A stretch of DNA of 64,000 bases from Holophagales bacterium (GCA_016714815.1 JADKBZ010000021.1:1-64000), one strand, 5' to 3'. Shown: positions 34,633 through 44,517, counted from the stretch's first letter. Made by a program: numbers and translations. Notes: generated by a model from the letters alone, not told the origin.

Positions 34633-36957
34633 GTGACCCCAGTGACCCCTGTGATTCCCGAAAACCGCGTTCTCGCGGCCCTCTTTCCGCGTGGGCGGCA
34701 CATCCTCTCCTTCCGCGAGCTGGCCAGACAGGTCCTCGGCCCCTCTCCCGACGAGGCGGCCCTCGACGCCCTCCACGCCGAGGTCGAAGGCCTCGAGCGC
34801 AAGGGCCTCGTCGTCAGGACCCGCGGCGAGAAGCTCTCCCTCATCGAAAACACGAACCTGACCGCCGGCCGGATCGCCATCCGGGGCGAAGGGCGCGCCT
34901 GGCTTCTCTCGGGCGAGCGCGGCGTCCCCGACCTTCCGATCGTGAGGGGCGGCGCGGGCTCGGCCCTCGACGGCGACTTCGTCCTCGTGCGCGTCGACAA
35001 GGCGCGGCCGCGAAAGGGCTTCCGCGGCCCGACCGAGACCGGGACCGTGACGAAGGTCCTCGTGCGGCGCCGCGAAACCGTCGTCGGGCGGATCGCCCGC
35101 GGCCCCGACGGCACCGTCATCGTCCCCTACGACACCAAGATCGACGCCCTCCTGCGCGTCCCCGAAGGCAAGGACCTCGACGCCCCCGACGGCATCTACG
35201 TCGACGCCCGGATCACCGCCTGGCCCGACGAGCACCGCCTCGCCCAGGCCGAAGTGATCGAGCTGATCGGCTTCCCCGGCGACGTCGGGATCGACGTGGA
35301 GGTCGTGGCCCGCAAGTGGGGCATCCCCCGCGCCTTCACGAGGGAGTCGATCGAGGAGTCCGAGCGCGCGGACGCCGCGCTCCAGGAGTGGGAGCGGCCG
35401 ACGCGCCGCGACCTGACCCGCGACTGCATCGTCACCATCGACGGCGAGACCGCCCGCGACTTCGACGACGCGATCTCGGCCGAGGAGCTTCCCGGCGGCG
35501 GCTTCCGGCTCGGCATCCACATCGCCGACGTCTCACACTACGTCCACCCCGGCTCGGCCCTCGACGCCGAGGCGTTCGAGCGGGGCACCTCGGTCTACTT
35601 CCCCGACCGGGCCGTCCCGATGCTCCCCGAGCGCCTTTCCAACGACCTCTGCTCCCTGCGCCCCCGCGAGGTGAAGCGGACCGTCACGGCCCTCCTCACG
35701 CTCGACGCGAAGGGGGAGACGGTCTCGGCCGAGTTCTTCCGGAGCGCCATCTACTCGAAGGCGCGCCTCACCTACTCCGACGTCGCCTCTTTCTTCCAGG
35801 GCGACGAGCCCGGCGAGGAGAAGGTCCCGGCCGAGGTGCGGCCGATGCTCCTCGTGGCGAGGAAGGCCGCGTTCGCCCTCCGGTGGATGCGCAGGGGCCG
35901 CGGCTCCCTCGACTTCGACCTCCCCGACGCCGACCTCGTCCTCGGAGAGACGGGCGACGTCGTCGCCATCGTCAAGGCGGTCCGCAACGAGGCGCACCGG
36001 CTGATCGAGGAGTTCATGCTCGCGGCCAACGAGGCCGTCGCCCGGCACCTCGTCTTCGTTCCGACGCCGGCGATGTACCGCGTCCACGACAAGCCCGACG
36101 AGAGAAAGCTCGGAGAGCTCCGGGCCGTCCTCGAGCCGCTCGGCTACGAGATCCCCGAGGACGACGACCTCGTCAGCCCGGCGATCTTCCAGACGATCCT
36201 CGACCAGGCCGAAGGCAAGCCCGAGGAGCGCTTCGTCTCCGACCTCGTCCTCCGGGCGCAGAAGAAGGCCCTCTACGCCCCCGAGTGCCGCGGCCACTAC
36301 GCCCTCGCGGCCACCTACTACGCGCACTTCACCTCGCCGATCCGCCGCTACCCCGACCTCGTCGTCCACAGGGCTCTCTGCGAGTGGATCGCCAAGCGGC
36401 AGGCTCCCCCCGCCCCGGAGGCCGAGGGGCGCGAGCGCTGGCTCGACGAAGCCTCGAAGCACTGTTCCGAACGGGAGCGGCGCGCCGAGTCGGCCGAGCG
36501 CGAGGCGCAGTCGTGGAAGAAGTTCGTCTTCCTCTCCAAGCAGGTGGGGGAGGAGTTCGACTCCTACGTCTCGGCGGTCGTCCCCTTCGGCCTCTTCATC
36601 ACCCTCGAAGGGGTCTACGCCGACGGCCTCCTCCCGATGGACGCCCTCGAGGACGACTTCTACCGCTACGAGGACGTCGAGCACCGCCTCGTCGGCACCT
36701 CGACGGGCCGCGTCTTCCGCCTCGGCGACCACCTCCGCGTCAAGCTGACCCGCGCCGACTTCGACAAGCGCCTTCTCGACTTCCGCCTCACGGGCGCCTC
36801 CGCCCCGCAGCGCACCTCGCGCCCCGCCGTGATCGAGCGCGCGGCGCCCCGGCGCCCGGCGCCACGAGGGCCCCGTGGGCCCCGGGGTCCGGAAAAGTCT
36901 CCACGCGGTCCGGCCCGCAAGTCCACCGGCGGGCCCCCCCGCGGAAGGCGCCGCTGA
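34633..36957 (+). CDS. rnr: Ribonuclease R
   Basis: Processive 3'-5' exoribonuclease able to degrade structured RNA. An N-terminal winged-helix region (LARQVLGPSPDEAALDALHAEVEGL) is followed by cold-shock/OB domains, the RNB catalytic domain with TIDGETARDFDDAIS and HIADVSHYVHPGSALDAEA, ASxYFPDRAVPMLPERLS-like sequence, HFTSPIRRYPDL, and a C-terminal S1 domain (SAVVPFGLFITLEGVYADGLLP). The tail is Arg/Gly/Pro-rich. The frame is open upstream into the tRNA; GTG 34633 with GAAAGGA before it gives 774 residues. The stop overlaps the der start (TGATG). Confidence 0.94.
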   Translation: MTPVTPVIPENRVLAALFPRGRHILSFRELARQVLGPSPDEAALDALHAEVEGLERKGLVVRTRGEKLSLIENTNLTAGRIAIRGEGRAWLLSGERGVPDLPIVRGGAGSALDGDFVLVRVDKARPRKGFRGPTETGTVTKVLVRRRETVVGRIARGPDGTVIVPYDTKIDALLRVPEGKDLDAPDGIYVDARITAWPDEHRLAQAEVIELIGFPGDVGIDVEVVARKWGIPRAFTRESIEESERADAALQEWERPTRRDLTRDCIVTIDGETARDFDDAISAEELPGGGFRLGIHIADVSHYVHPGSALDAEAFERGTSVYFPDRAVPMLPERLSNDLCSLRPREVKRTVTALLTLDAKGETVSAEFFRSAIYSKARLTYSDVASFFQGDEPGEEKVPAEVRPMLLVARKAAFALRWMRRGRGSLDFDLPDADLVLGETGDVVAIVKAVRNEAHRLIEEFMLAANEAVARHLVFVPTPAMYRVHDKPDERKLGELRAVLEPLGYEIPEDDDLVSPAIFQTILDQAEGKPEERFVSDLVLRAQKKALYAPECRGHYALAATYYAHFTSPIRRYPDLVVHRALCEWIAKRQAPPAPEAEGRERWLDEASKHCSERERRAESAEREAQSWKKFVFLSKQVGEEFDSYVSAVVPFGLFITLEGVYADGLLPMDALEDDFYRYEDVEHRLVGTSTGRVFRLGDHLRVKLTRADFDKRLLDFRLTGASAPQRTSRPAVIERAAPRRPAPRGPRGPRGPEKSPRGPARKSTGGPPRGRRR

Positions 36958-38351
36958 TGGCAAAGCCCAAGGCCCCGCGAGGTCCCCACACCTACTCGGT
37001 CGCCCTCGTCGGCCGCCCGAACGTCGGCAAGTCGGCCCTCTTCAACCGCCTCTCCGGCACCCGCAAGGCGCTCGTCCACGACCGCCCCGGGATGACGCGC
37101 GACTCCTTCTCCCTCGACCTCGTCAGCGAGTCGGGGCGGCGCTGGAAGCTCGTCGACACCGGCGGCCTCGACCTCGACGCGGCCGGCGGGTTCGCCGCCT
37201 GGACGAGCGAGAAGGCCCTCGACGCCGTCGTCGACGCCGACCTCATCGTCCTCGTCCTCGACGGCTCCGACGGCGTCCTCCCCGAGGACCAGCGGATCGC
37301 CGGGCGCCTCCGCGCCCTCGGCAAGCCGGTCGTCATCGCCTGGAACAAGGTCGACCGCAAGGAGGCCGAGCAGGGGCTCGAGCAGGGCTACGAGCTCGGC
37401 TTCGACGACGTCTTCGGCGTCTCGGCCGTCCACGGCATCGGCACCGACGAGCTCCTCGAGGAGCTCGAGAAGCGCCTGCCGGAAGACCTCGACCCGGAAA
37501 CCCGCGTCGAGGGGCTCGCCGTCGCCATCATCGGCCGGCCGAACGTCGGCAAGTCGTCGATCGTCAACCGGATCCTCGGCTCCGAGCGGGTCATGGTCTC
37601 CGAGATCGCCGGCACGACCCGCAACCCCGTCGACGTCCTCCTGACACGGGGCGGCAAGAGCTACGTCCTCGTCGACACCGCCGGCATCCGCCGCAAGGGA
37701 AAGACGACCGACTCGGCCGAGCTCCTCTCCGTCGTCGCCGCCCGCAAGGCGATGGAGCGCGCGCGCGTGGCGATCATCATCTTCGACGCCTCGGAAGGGA
37801 TCACCGCCCAGGACGCCCACATCGCCGGCTACGCCGAGGATGCGCGCCGGGGGCTCATCCTCGTCGCGAACAAGTGGGACCTCCTCGCGGACGACGAGAA
37901 GGCCCAGGAAGACCTTCGCGACGACGTTCGCCGCCGCTTCGTCTTCACCCGCGGCGCCGCCTTCATGACCGTCTCGGCGAAGACGGGCCTCGGCATCGAC
38001 AAGCTCCTCGCCGAGGCCGACGCCGTCGCCCGCCGGTCGGCCACGAAGATCCCGACGGGCGAGCTGAACCGCGTCCTGAAGAACGCGTTCGAGGCGCAGC
38101 TCCCCAAGGGAAAGTCGGGGCGCGAGATGAAGATCCGCTACGCCGTCCAGGTCGCTTCCGATCCCCCCCTCATCCGGCTCTTCTCCGACCGCGACGAGCC
38201 GCTCCACTTCTCCTTCGAGCGGTTCCTCCAGAACCGCCTCCGCGAGCACTGGGACCTCGCCGGAGTCCCGCTGAAGTTCATCATCCGGAAGAACGACGAA
38301 GGTCCGCCGCGCCCCGCGAGCAATGCCCGGCGACCGCGGAAGCGCAAGTAG
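36957..38351 (+). CDS. der: Ribosome-biogenesis GTPase Der (EngA)
   Basis: Double-domain GTPase needed for 50S assembly. The first G domain has ALVGRPNVGKSALFNRL, VDTGG and NKVD; the second has AIIGRPNVGKSSIVNRI, VDTAGIRRKGK and NKWD, followed by the KH-like domain (KSGREMKIRYAVQVASDPP, HFSFERFLQNRLRE, GVPLKFIIRKN). The 464 residues fit the family. It starts within the rnr stop. Confidence 0.96.
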   Translation: MAKPKAPRGPHTYSVALVGRPNVGKSALFNRLSGTRKALVHDRPGMTRDSFSLDLVSESGRRWKLVDTGGLDLDAAGGFAAWTSEKALDAVVDADLIVLVLDGSDGVLPEDQRIAGRLRALGKPVVIAWNKVDRKEAEQGLEQGYELGFDDVFGVSAVHGIGTDELLEELEKRLPEDLDPETRVEGLAVAIIGRPNVGKSSIVNRILGSERVMVSEIAGTTRNPVDVLLTRGGKSYVLVDTAGIRRKGKTTDSAELLSVVAARKAMERARVAIIIFDASEGITAQDAHIAGYAEDARRGLILVANKWDLLADDEKAQEDLRDDVRRRFVFTRGAAFMTVSAKTGLGIDKLLAEADAVARRSATKIPTGELNRVLKNAFEAQLPKGKSGREMKIRYAVQVASDPPLIRLFSDRDEPLHFSFERFLQNRLREHWDLAGVPLKFIIRKNDEGPPRPASNARRPRKRK

Positions 38352-38380
38352 GGGCCGTCCACCGAAAGAACGAATGAGCC

Positions 38381-38398
38381 GGGCGCCGCGAGGCGCCC
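38381..38398 (+). terminator. Hairpin after der
   Basis: A 7-bp GC stem GGGCGCC / GGCGCCC with loop GCGA, 29 bases after the der stop. No T-tract follows, so it is at best a weak or factor-dependent terminator. The rest of the 115-base gap before the next gene shows nothing further that I can recognise. Confidence 0.4.
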
Positions 38399-38466
38399 GT
38401 ATTCGATCGCCCGGGCCGGTGCGAACGCCCTCCCGGGTGAGAGATCATCCCGGGTACAGGTAGACG

Positions 38467-41340
38467 ATGAAGAACGCCGCCGCGCTCGTCCTGCTCGCGC
38501 TCCTCCCCACGGTCTCCCTCGCGAAGGAAAAGACCGAGAAGACCGAGCCCTCCCCGTACGACACGCCCGAGAGGGTCGTGGCGGCCTCCCCGGGCGGGGC
38601 CGTATCGCTCGCGCTCGAAGCGGGCGAGTCGGTCGTCGACTACGAGGTCTCTCCGGCGGGGGGTCTCGTCGCCCTCGAGGTAAAGAGCGCCTCGGGCCAC
38701 GACGTCCGCTTCTGGAGGATGGGCGAGGGGACGGCCCCCGTCGCCTGGAAGGCGCCCGCCGGGACGACCCTCAAGGGCCTCACTTGGCACCCGGCGAAGG
38801 AGAAGACGCTCTTTCTCCTCTCCGCGTCGGCGTCCGGGCACCGGATTCTCCGGTTCGAGGAGAAGGGGGGCGCCTGGGCGACCACGGTCCTCCTGAAGAG
38901 CCCGACGACCCTGCGGCGGATCGTCATCGGGCCGCGGCCGTCCCTCTACTCGACGCCGAAAGGGGAGCTCGTCACCGAGTTTCGCCTTTACTACGGCGCC
39001 GCGCTCGGCGGCGGAGCGTGGTCCACCCGGAGCGTCACCGAGAGCGGCGTGAGGGACGTCCAGATCGCCGGCCCGAACGCGACGATGGACACGGTTGCCG
39101 GCGAGGGCGAGTACCCGAGCAGCGTCGAGGCTGCGTCGGCGCTTCCGCTCGGCTTCCACCCGGCCGGGGATCGCCTCCTCTTCGAGGAGCCGGGAAAGCG
39201 CTTCCGCGAGGCCCGCTTCACCGGCGGGTGGTCCGAGGAGGAGAAGCCGTTCTTCGGCGGAAAGCTCTCGGGCGGCACCGCCACGTGGCTCGCGAACGGC
39301 CTCGGCCTCGTCCACTGGACCGCCGGCGTTCCCGGAGTGGAGCTCGTCTTCGCCTCGCAGGTGGAGCCGCGCCGCGTGGCGGCGGAGTGGACCTTCGCGG
39401 GGACCCCCGGCAACGTTCCCGACGGCCGGGGGCTCGTCGGCCTGACGAAGGAAGCGGACGGCCGCCAGACGCTCCGGTTCGTTCCCGCCCAGATCCCCCT
39501 TGGCAACGTGGCGAACGCCTGGATGTTCGTCGAGGGGAAGGACGACGCCGACCGCTTAGCGCGGCACGGCGGGCTCTTCCGCCCCTCCGACGCCGAGCAG
39601 CTCCACTCCGTCTACGACGCGGAGCTCTACGGAGGGCGCTTCCTCGACCGTCCGCTCGTCGTCACGACGGACGTCTTCTGGGAGGACTTCGCCGCGGCGT
39701 TCCAGGGGCTCTTCATCCTGCGCGAGCGGGTCCAGGCGATCCCGGCGTTCTGGGAATTCGTGAAGGGCGCCAGAGCGGCCCTCTCGGGGCCGGGCGGGTC
39801 GAAGGTCTGGGGCCCGGTCTTCGCTGCGGCTGCAGAGCTGGAAGCCCCGGCCGGGACGGCGAAGCCGGCCACCGGAATCGGCCCGGAGGCCGCGCGGATC
39901 CTGGCCCTGAAGAGAGCGGATTCGCCCGTCGTCGGGCCGGGCTTCCCCTACGGCGAGATGAAGCCGCGCGGGAACTACGCCGCGACGCCGCGGATGCGGA
40001 GCTACTTCATGGCGTTCCGCTACCTGACCGAGGTGGCGCGCCGCGAGGTGGAACGCCATTCGCCCGCCGAGCGCGCCCGTGCCCTCGCCGACCTCGCGAG
40101 CCTCCCGCCCGCCGTGAAGGCGAAGGCGGGGGTGTGGATCGCCGCCTACGAGCCGTTCCTCGCGCCCGGGCGTGCGCCGGTCGTCTTCGACGACAAGCCC
40201 TTCGCACCCCCGCCGTACGCCTCGCGTCCGGCGGACGGACCGGGCCTCTTCCCGCTCTCCTTCGGCTTCGACAACGAGGTCTTCCTCACCACCGTCTTCC
40301 ACGAGAGCTGGCCCGGCCCGGAGCAGATCCAGGATCCGGGGAACCGCCGGCTCCTCCCGTCGGGGCTCGATCTCGCGGCGGCCTCCGGCAGCGCGTTCGC
40401 CCGGACGCTCCTTTCCGACGAGCTGAAGCTCTACCCGAATCTCGGCGGAGCCCTCGACCGGCTCGGCGAGAAGTGGCGCCGAAATCGTCCCGCGTTCGCC
40501 AGGAGCCCCTCGCTCTACCACCGCTGGCTCGACGCGCTCGCGGTGCAGTGGGCCGAGGAGGCGCTCGCGGGAGCCGTCGACGGCCGGGAGCTCTGGCGCG
40601 CCAAGCGCCTCCAGACGGGCCTCGCCTCGTTCACCACGCTCCGCCACACGACGGTCCTCGTCAACGAGCGGATGGCGGCGGAGGCGGGGGAAGGAGGCTG
40701 GGAGGAGATCGTTCCCAGGCCCCCGCGCGGCTGGGTCGAAGCCGACCCGGCCTCTTTCGAAGCCATCGCCGCCCTCTTCGACGCGGCGGCGGTCCTCGTG
40801 AGGGACGAGAAGATCCGGCTCGACGGGATGGTCCCGGGGTCGGAGGAGATCGAAGGCCGCGCCGAGCCGCTTCGGCAGGGCATCCTCAGGCGTCTCGCGG
40901 AGGTCGCGGCGAAGGCGCGCCTCTTCGCGGGGATGGCGCGGAAGGAGCTCGCGGGAGCGCCGCTCTCGCCGTCCGACTACGACGAGATCGCCCACGTGGG
41001 GCGCGTGGCCGAGCACAACTTCCTCGTCTTCAAGAGCCTCGCGAACGAGAGGCTCGGCATCTCCAACCCCGACCCGCTGCCCAAGGTCGTCGACGTCGCG
41101 GGCGGGGGAGATGGAACCGGCTACCTCCTTATGGGCGTCGGCAAGCCGCTCGTCTGGGACCTCCTCGTTCCGTACTACGGAAGGCGCGAGGTCGTGAGGG
41201 GTCCCGTCTACGCGTGGTACGAGGTGCACTCTGAATCGCTCCTGGACGACGACGAGTGGCGCCAGGACCTCGACCGGCAGAAGCGCCCCGCCTGGGTGGC
41301 GCCTTTCATCGGAAGGAGCACGGAGAGAGGGGAGAGGTGA
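38467..41340 (+). CDS. DUF3160 family secreted protein
   Basis: A 957-residue protein with a signal peptide (MKNAAALVLLALLPTVSLA). The first third looks like beta-propeller-type repeats (SGHDVRFWRMGEGTAP, GLTWHPAKEKTLFLLSA). From about residue 360 on is the DUF3160 domain: VYDAELYGGRFLDRPLVVTTDVFWEDF, NYAATPRMRSYFMAFRYL, TTLRHTTVLV and the end GPVYAWYEVHS. Function of DUF3160 is unknown; predicted periplasmic or exported. It overlaps the CapA-like gene by four bases, so the two are probably made together. Confidence 0.85.
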   Translation: MKNAAALVLLALLPTVSLAKEKTEKTEPSPYDTPERVVAASPGGAVSLALEAGESVVDYEVSPAGGLVALEVKSASGHDVRFWRMGEGTAPVAWKAPAGTTLKGLTWHPAKEKTLFLLSASASGHRILRFEEKGGAWATTVLLKSPTTLRRIVIGPRPSLYSTPKGELVTEFRLYYGAALGGGAWSTRSVTESGVRDVQIAGPNATMDTVAGEGEYPSSVEAASALPLGFHPAGDRLLFEEPGKRFREARFTGGWSEEEKPFFGGKLSGGTATWLANGLGLVHWTAGVPGVELVFASQVEPRRVAAEWTFAGTPGNVPDGRGLVGLTKEADGRQTLRFVPAQIPLGNVANAWMFVEGKDDADRLARHGGLFRPSDAEQLHSVYDAELYGGRFLDRPLVVTTDVFWEDFAAAFQGLFILRERVQAIPAFWEFVKGARAALSGPGGSKVWGPVFAAAAELEAPAGTAKPATGIGPEAARILALKRADSPVVGPGFPYGEMKPRGNYAATPRMRSYFMAFRYLTEVARREVERHSPAERARALADLASLPPAVKAKAGVWIAAYEPFLAPGRAPVVFDDKPFAPPPYASRPADGPGLFPLSFGFDNEVFLTTVFHESWPGPEQIQDPGNRRLLPSGLDLAAASGSAFARTLLSDELKLYPNLGGALDRLGEKWRRNRPAFARSPSLYHRWLDALAVQWAEEALAGAVDGRELWRAKRLQTGLASFTTLRHTTVLVNERMAAEAGEGGWEEIVPRPPRGWVEADPASFEAIAALFDAAAVLVRDEKIRLDGMVPGSEEIEGRAEPLRQGILRRLAEVAAKARLFAGMARKELAGAPLSPSDYDEIAHVGRVAEHNFLVFKSLANERLGISNPDPLPKVVDVAGGGDGTGYLLMGVGKPLVWDLLVPYYGRREVVRGPVYAWYEVHSESLLDDDEWRQDLDRQKRPAWVAPFIGRSTERGER

Positions 41341-42776
41341 CCGCGAGGGGCCTCGCGCTCGGGCTTCTGCTCCTCTCTCCTCCAGCCTTTCGCGCTCCTG
41401 CAGCGGCGGCAGCCGCGGCCGAGACCGGCCCGCGCCTCCTCTTCGCGGGGGATGTCCTCCTCTCGCGACAGGTCTCCCAGGAGCTCGCGAGTACGGGGCG
41501 ATCCCCGTTCGCGGGCGTCGCGAAGCTCTTCCGCCAGCGCGACCTCGTTCTCGCCAACCTCGAGGGGGCGGTGGGGGCCGAGGAGGCCTGTCTCCCGGGG
41601 AAAGGCCCCTGCTTTCCGATCGCGCCGGGGCAGCTCGCCCTCCTCTCCCGCGCCGGTCTCACGGCCCTCGGCCTCGCCAACAACCACTCCCGCGACCTCG
41701 GCGAAGAAGGCCTCGAGGCGACGCGCGCGCGCCTCGCCGACGAAGGGCTCCTCGCCCTCGACTTCGAGCGCTCTCCCCGCTTCGTGAGGCTCGGAAAGCC
41801 CGGGACGAAGGATGCGGTGACCGTCGCCCTCGTGGCGCTCTCCCTCGTGAAGGGGAGAGACGGCACGGTGAACGAGGTGCCGTCCGTCGAGGCGGCGCAG
41901 AGGCTCCGCCTCGCCCGGCGGCTCGCGGACCTCGTCGTCGTCTCCGTCCACTGGGGCGAGGAGCTCCTCGAGTGGCCCTCCGCCGCCCAGCGCACCGCCG
42001 CGGAGTGGCTCGTCGCCAATGGCGCGTCTCTCGTCGTGGGGCACCACCCGCACGTCGTGCAGCCGCCGGAGTGCGTGGCGGGGCGGCCCGTCTTCTTCTC
42101 TCTCGGCAACCTCCTCTTCGACCAGCGCTATTCCTCGTCCAAGGAAGGGCTGCTGGCCGACTGCCGCGTGGAAGGCGGGGCGCTCGCGTGCCGGGGAATC
42201 CCGACGGAAACGCCCCTACGCAGCTCCTTCCCGCGCCTTGCTTCGCGTCCGGAGCCAGCCTTCTCCGCCATCGAAGGCTGCCGCGTTCCGCTCGCGACGC
42301 CCTTCGAAGTCGCCGGGATCACGCTCCGGCCGGTCGACCGCGGCGACGGCCTGGCGCTCCAGGGGTCTCGCGGCGGAAAGGTCCTCTTCACGACCCGCGC
42401 CGTCCGCTCCCTCTCCCTCGAGGCGGGCCGGCTCGCCGGGCAAGAGGGCGAGGAGCTTCTCTTCGCCCTCGAACGCCACCCGTCCCCGCTCGACGGCGAG
42501 GACGGCGTCCGCCCCTACGTCTACGCCGTCGGCCCGGACGGCCTCGCCGCCCGCTGGCGGGGAAGCGGCCTCGCCTGGCCGCTCGTCGACGCGCGCCTCC
42601 TGCCGGGAGGCCGGCTCCTCTGCGCGCTCCACCGCGGAGACTCGTATCTCGTCCCGGGACCGGGAGCGGAGAAGCTCCACGCCGAGGTCTACCGCTGGAA
42701 CGGGTTCGGCTTCTCCTCTGTCGGGGACGAGAGCGCCGGCGCGGCCTGCGCGGCTCTCTGGGGCCTCGCGCGCTGA
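41337..42776 (+). CDS. CapA/PgsA-type metallophosphatase-like protein
   Basis: Calcineurin-like fold protein related to the poly-gamma-glutamate capsule protein CapA. A signal-like hydrophobic N-terminus (GLALGLLLLSPPAF) is followed by LLFAGDVLLSRQV, LVLANLEGAVG, LGLANNHSRDLG, VVSVHWGEE and VVGHHPHVVQPPE, the metal-site motifs, and FSLGNLLFDQ. Residues from about 290 on have no clear family and may be a beta-rich domain. GTG start overlaps the DUF3160 stop. No other capsule-synthesis genes are nearby. Confidence 0.86.
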   Translation: MTARGLALGLLLLSPPAFRAPAAAAAAAETGPRLLFAGDVLLSRQVSQELASTGRSPFAGVAKLFRQRDLVLANLEGAVGAEEACLPGKGPCFPIAPGQLALLSRAGLTALGLANNHSRDLGEEGLEATRARLADEGLLALDFERSPRFVRLGKPGTKDAVTVALVALSLVKGRDGTVNEVPSVEAAQRLRLARRLADLVVVSVHWGEELLEWPSAAQRTAAEWLVANGASLVVGHHPHVVQPPECVAGRPVFFSLGNLLFDQRYSSSKEGLLADCRVEGGALACRGIPTETPLRSSFPRLASRPEPAFSAIEGCRVPLATPFEVAGITLRPVDRGDGLALQGSRGGKVLFTTRAVRSLSLEAGRLAGQEGEELLFALERHPSPLDGEDGVRPYVYAVGPDGLAARWRGSGLAWPLVDARLLPGGRLLCALHRGDSYLVPGPGAEKLHAEVYRWNGFGFSSVGDESAGAACAALWGLAR

Positions 42777-42795
42777 AGGCGCCGGGCCGAAGGCG

Positions 42796-43551
42796 TCAGG
42801 GGCAGGCCTTCGTGCTCCGCCGCGCGTGGAGGCCCTGCGCGTCGGTCCAGACCGTCACGGTCTCCTCTTGCTCGGTCCCGTGGTCCCCGCAGCCGTACTG
42901 TACGAGCGAGACCTTGCCGGATGCCTTGCGGACCTTCTCCCAGTCGGACGTCCGCTCGAGGACGAGCGGGCTCTTCGGATCCTCGACGGACGCGAACGCG
43001 CGAAGGCGCTTCGTGCGCGAGTCGAGTCCCACCAGGATCGACGGCCGGTGTCCGCAGGGGCCCGCCGATACCTGGAGGACGAACTCCGTCGCCTGGCCGT
43101 CGCGGTCGTAGTCGGCGAGCTTCAGGATCGGCACGACGGGGCGCTTCCTCACCGCGGCGGCGAAGCCTTCGTTCTCCGCGGCATCCTCGTCGCCCTTCCG
43201 GACGGGCCACCGCGGAAGGACGGCTCCGGGCCCGGGCGTCTCGCCGTCGGCGAAAAAGGGATCCAGCGGCAGCCGCTCCTCCGGAGCGCCGGGACGCGCC
43301 CGGACGAGGTCGAGCTCGCCCGACTCGCCGAACTCGAAGCCCGAGCAGGGGCAGGTCGTCCATTCGACCAGGTCATCGCTCTGGGGGCCGCAGACGGGGG
43401 AGGATTTCGCCCGCCATTCGAGGCGCCAAGTCTCTTCGGCGCCGCCGACGAGAACCTTCCGTTCCTCGCGGAGAACGGGGGCCGCAGGGCCGGCCAGGAG
43501 CGGGGAAGAGTCGAAGAGGGCCAGGATCCAGACGACGGCGGCTGTCTTCAT
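42796..43551 (-). CDS. Secreted protein of unknown function
   Basis: A 251-residue protein not recognised. It begins MKTAAVVWILALFDSSPLLAG, a signal peptide, which is why ATG 43551 is chosen over an upstream start. Six cysteines in the mature part (CGPQ, CPC, CGHRP, YGCGDH and the final CP) suggest disulfides. A segment ILKLADYDRDGQATEFVLQ resembles a dehydrin/FG-GAP-type calcium loop. It converges on the CapA-like gene and is divergent from the MerR-like gene. Confidence 0.7.
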   Translation of the reverse strand: MKTAAVVWILALFDSSPLLAGPAAPVLREERKVLVGGAEETWRLEWRAKSSPVCGPQSDDLVEWTTCPCSGFEFGESGELDLVRARPGAPEERLPLDPFFADGETPGPGAVLPRWPVRKGDEDAAENEGFAAAVRKRPVVPILKLADYDRDGQATEFVLQVSAGPCGHRPSILVGLDSRTKRLRAFASVEDPKSPLVLERTSDWEKVRKASGKVSLVQYGCGDHGTEQEETVTVWTDAQGLHARRSTKACP

Positions 43552-43646
43552 GAGCGGCCGGATTCTCTCCCGCCGCTCTCCCCCGGAGATGCGATCCACG
43601 TCATCGTCTAAACTCCGTCCGGAACCCCCAGGAGGTACGTCAGGAC

Positions 43647-44348
43647 GTGAGCGAGATCGAGGCGACAGCGGAAGCCCGGTACAAGGTGGCCGAGGTCTGC
43701 CGGCTGGCCGACGTCCAGCCCTACGTCCTCAAGTACTGGGAGACCGAATTCCCCGTCCTTTCCGCCCCGAAAGGGGCGTCCGGGCCCCGTCTGTACAGCG
43801 GGCTCGAGCTGAAGATCATCGAGCGGATCAAGAAGCTCCTCTACGACGAGGGCTACACCATCGCCGGGGCCAAGAAGAGGCTCGACGCCGAGCTGAAAGA
43901 GCAAGCCGCCCGGCCCGCCGAGCCCGAGCCGCTCGTCCTGACCTCCGCTCCCGAGCCCGTGGAGGCGACCGGCGCGCGGCGCCGCCGCGCGAAGCCGGCT
44001 CCGGCGAAGCCCGCGGAGTCCGTGCCTGAGCCGGAGCCCGTGACGGAACCCGTCACGGAGCCGGAGCCCTTCCTCGAGCTGGCCGATGCCCCCGTCTTTT
44101 CGGTGCACGCCGACCGGCCCGCGCCGGAGCTTTCGAGCCCCCTCGAGATCGACGAGAGCCCCACGCCCGCCGGCGAGGTCGAGATCGTCCGCGAGCCTCC
44201 GGCGCTCATCTCCCTGAAGACCGCTCCCGTCATTCGCAAGGTTGACCCTGCCCCCGCTCCGATGGCACAATCCCCGGACCCCCGGGTGGCAAGGGCCCTC
44301 GCGGAACTCAAGGAGATCGCAAGCCTCCTTTCCCGCGAAGAAGCCTGA
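43647..44348 (+). CDS. MerR-family transcriptional regulator with Pro/Glu-rich tail
   Basis: Residues 12-75 are a MerR winged helix (YKVAEVCRLADVQPYVLKYW, GPRLYSGLELKIIERIKKLLYDEGYTIAGAKKRL). The following ~130 residues are low-complexity Pro/Glu/Ala, including a repeated EPVTEP unit, and the last 25 form a helix (RVARALAELKEIASLL). No metal-binding cysteines of the classical MerR type are seen. GTG start with AGGAGG 11 bases upstream. It ends 24 bases before tRNA-Pro. Confidence 0.85.
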   Translation: MSEIEATAEARYKVAEVCRLADVQPYVLKYWETEFPVLSAPKGASGPRLYSGLELKIIERIKKLLYDEGYTIAGAKKRLDAELKEQAARPAEPEPLVLTSAPEPVEATGARRRRAKPAPAKPAESVPEPEPVTEPVTEPEPFLELADAPVFSVHADRPAPELSSPLEIDESPTPAGEVEIVREPPALISLKTAPVIRKVDPAPAPMAQSPDPRVARALAELKEIASLLSREEA

Positions 44349-44372
44349 TCCCCCGTCGTTTTCGTCCAGGGT

Positions 44373-44449
44373 CGGGACGTGGCGCAGCCTGGTAGCGTAC
44401 TTGAATGGGGTTCAAGGGGTCGCGGGTTCGAATCCCGCCGTCCCGACCA
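44373..44449 (+). tRNA. tRNA-Pro (anticodon GGG)
   Basis: The acceptor stem CGGGACG pairs with CGTCCCG, with discriminator A and encoded CCA. Anticodon stem CTTGA/TCAAG encloses loop ATGGGGT, anticodon GGG at 44407-44409. The T arm reads GCGGGTTCGAATCCCGC. The 77-base length is normal. Its 3' end is followed within 170 bases by an HTH gene and an integrase, so it is a likely integration target. Confidence 0.96.
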
Positions 44450-44482
44450 TCTATACTACTCACATCAAAGGGTTTAGCGGGA

Positions 44483-44511
44483 GACGCCGAAGAGGCGTCC
44501 TGCGGCTTTTT
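44483..44511 (+). terminator. Possible terminator after tRNA-Pro
   Basis: A 6-bp stem GACGCC / GGCGTC with loop GAAGA, followed seven bases later by a run of five T. It lies 33 bases after the tRNA 3' end. Confidence 0.45.
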
Positions 44512-44517
44512 GGGGGG

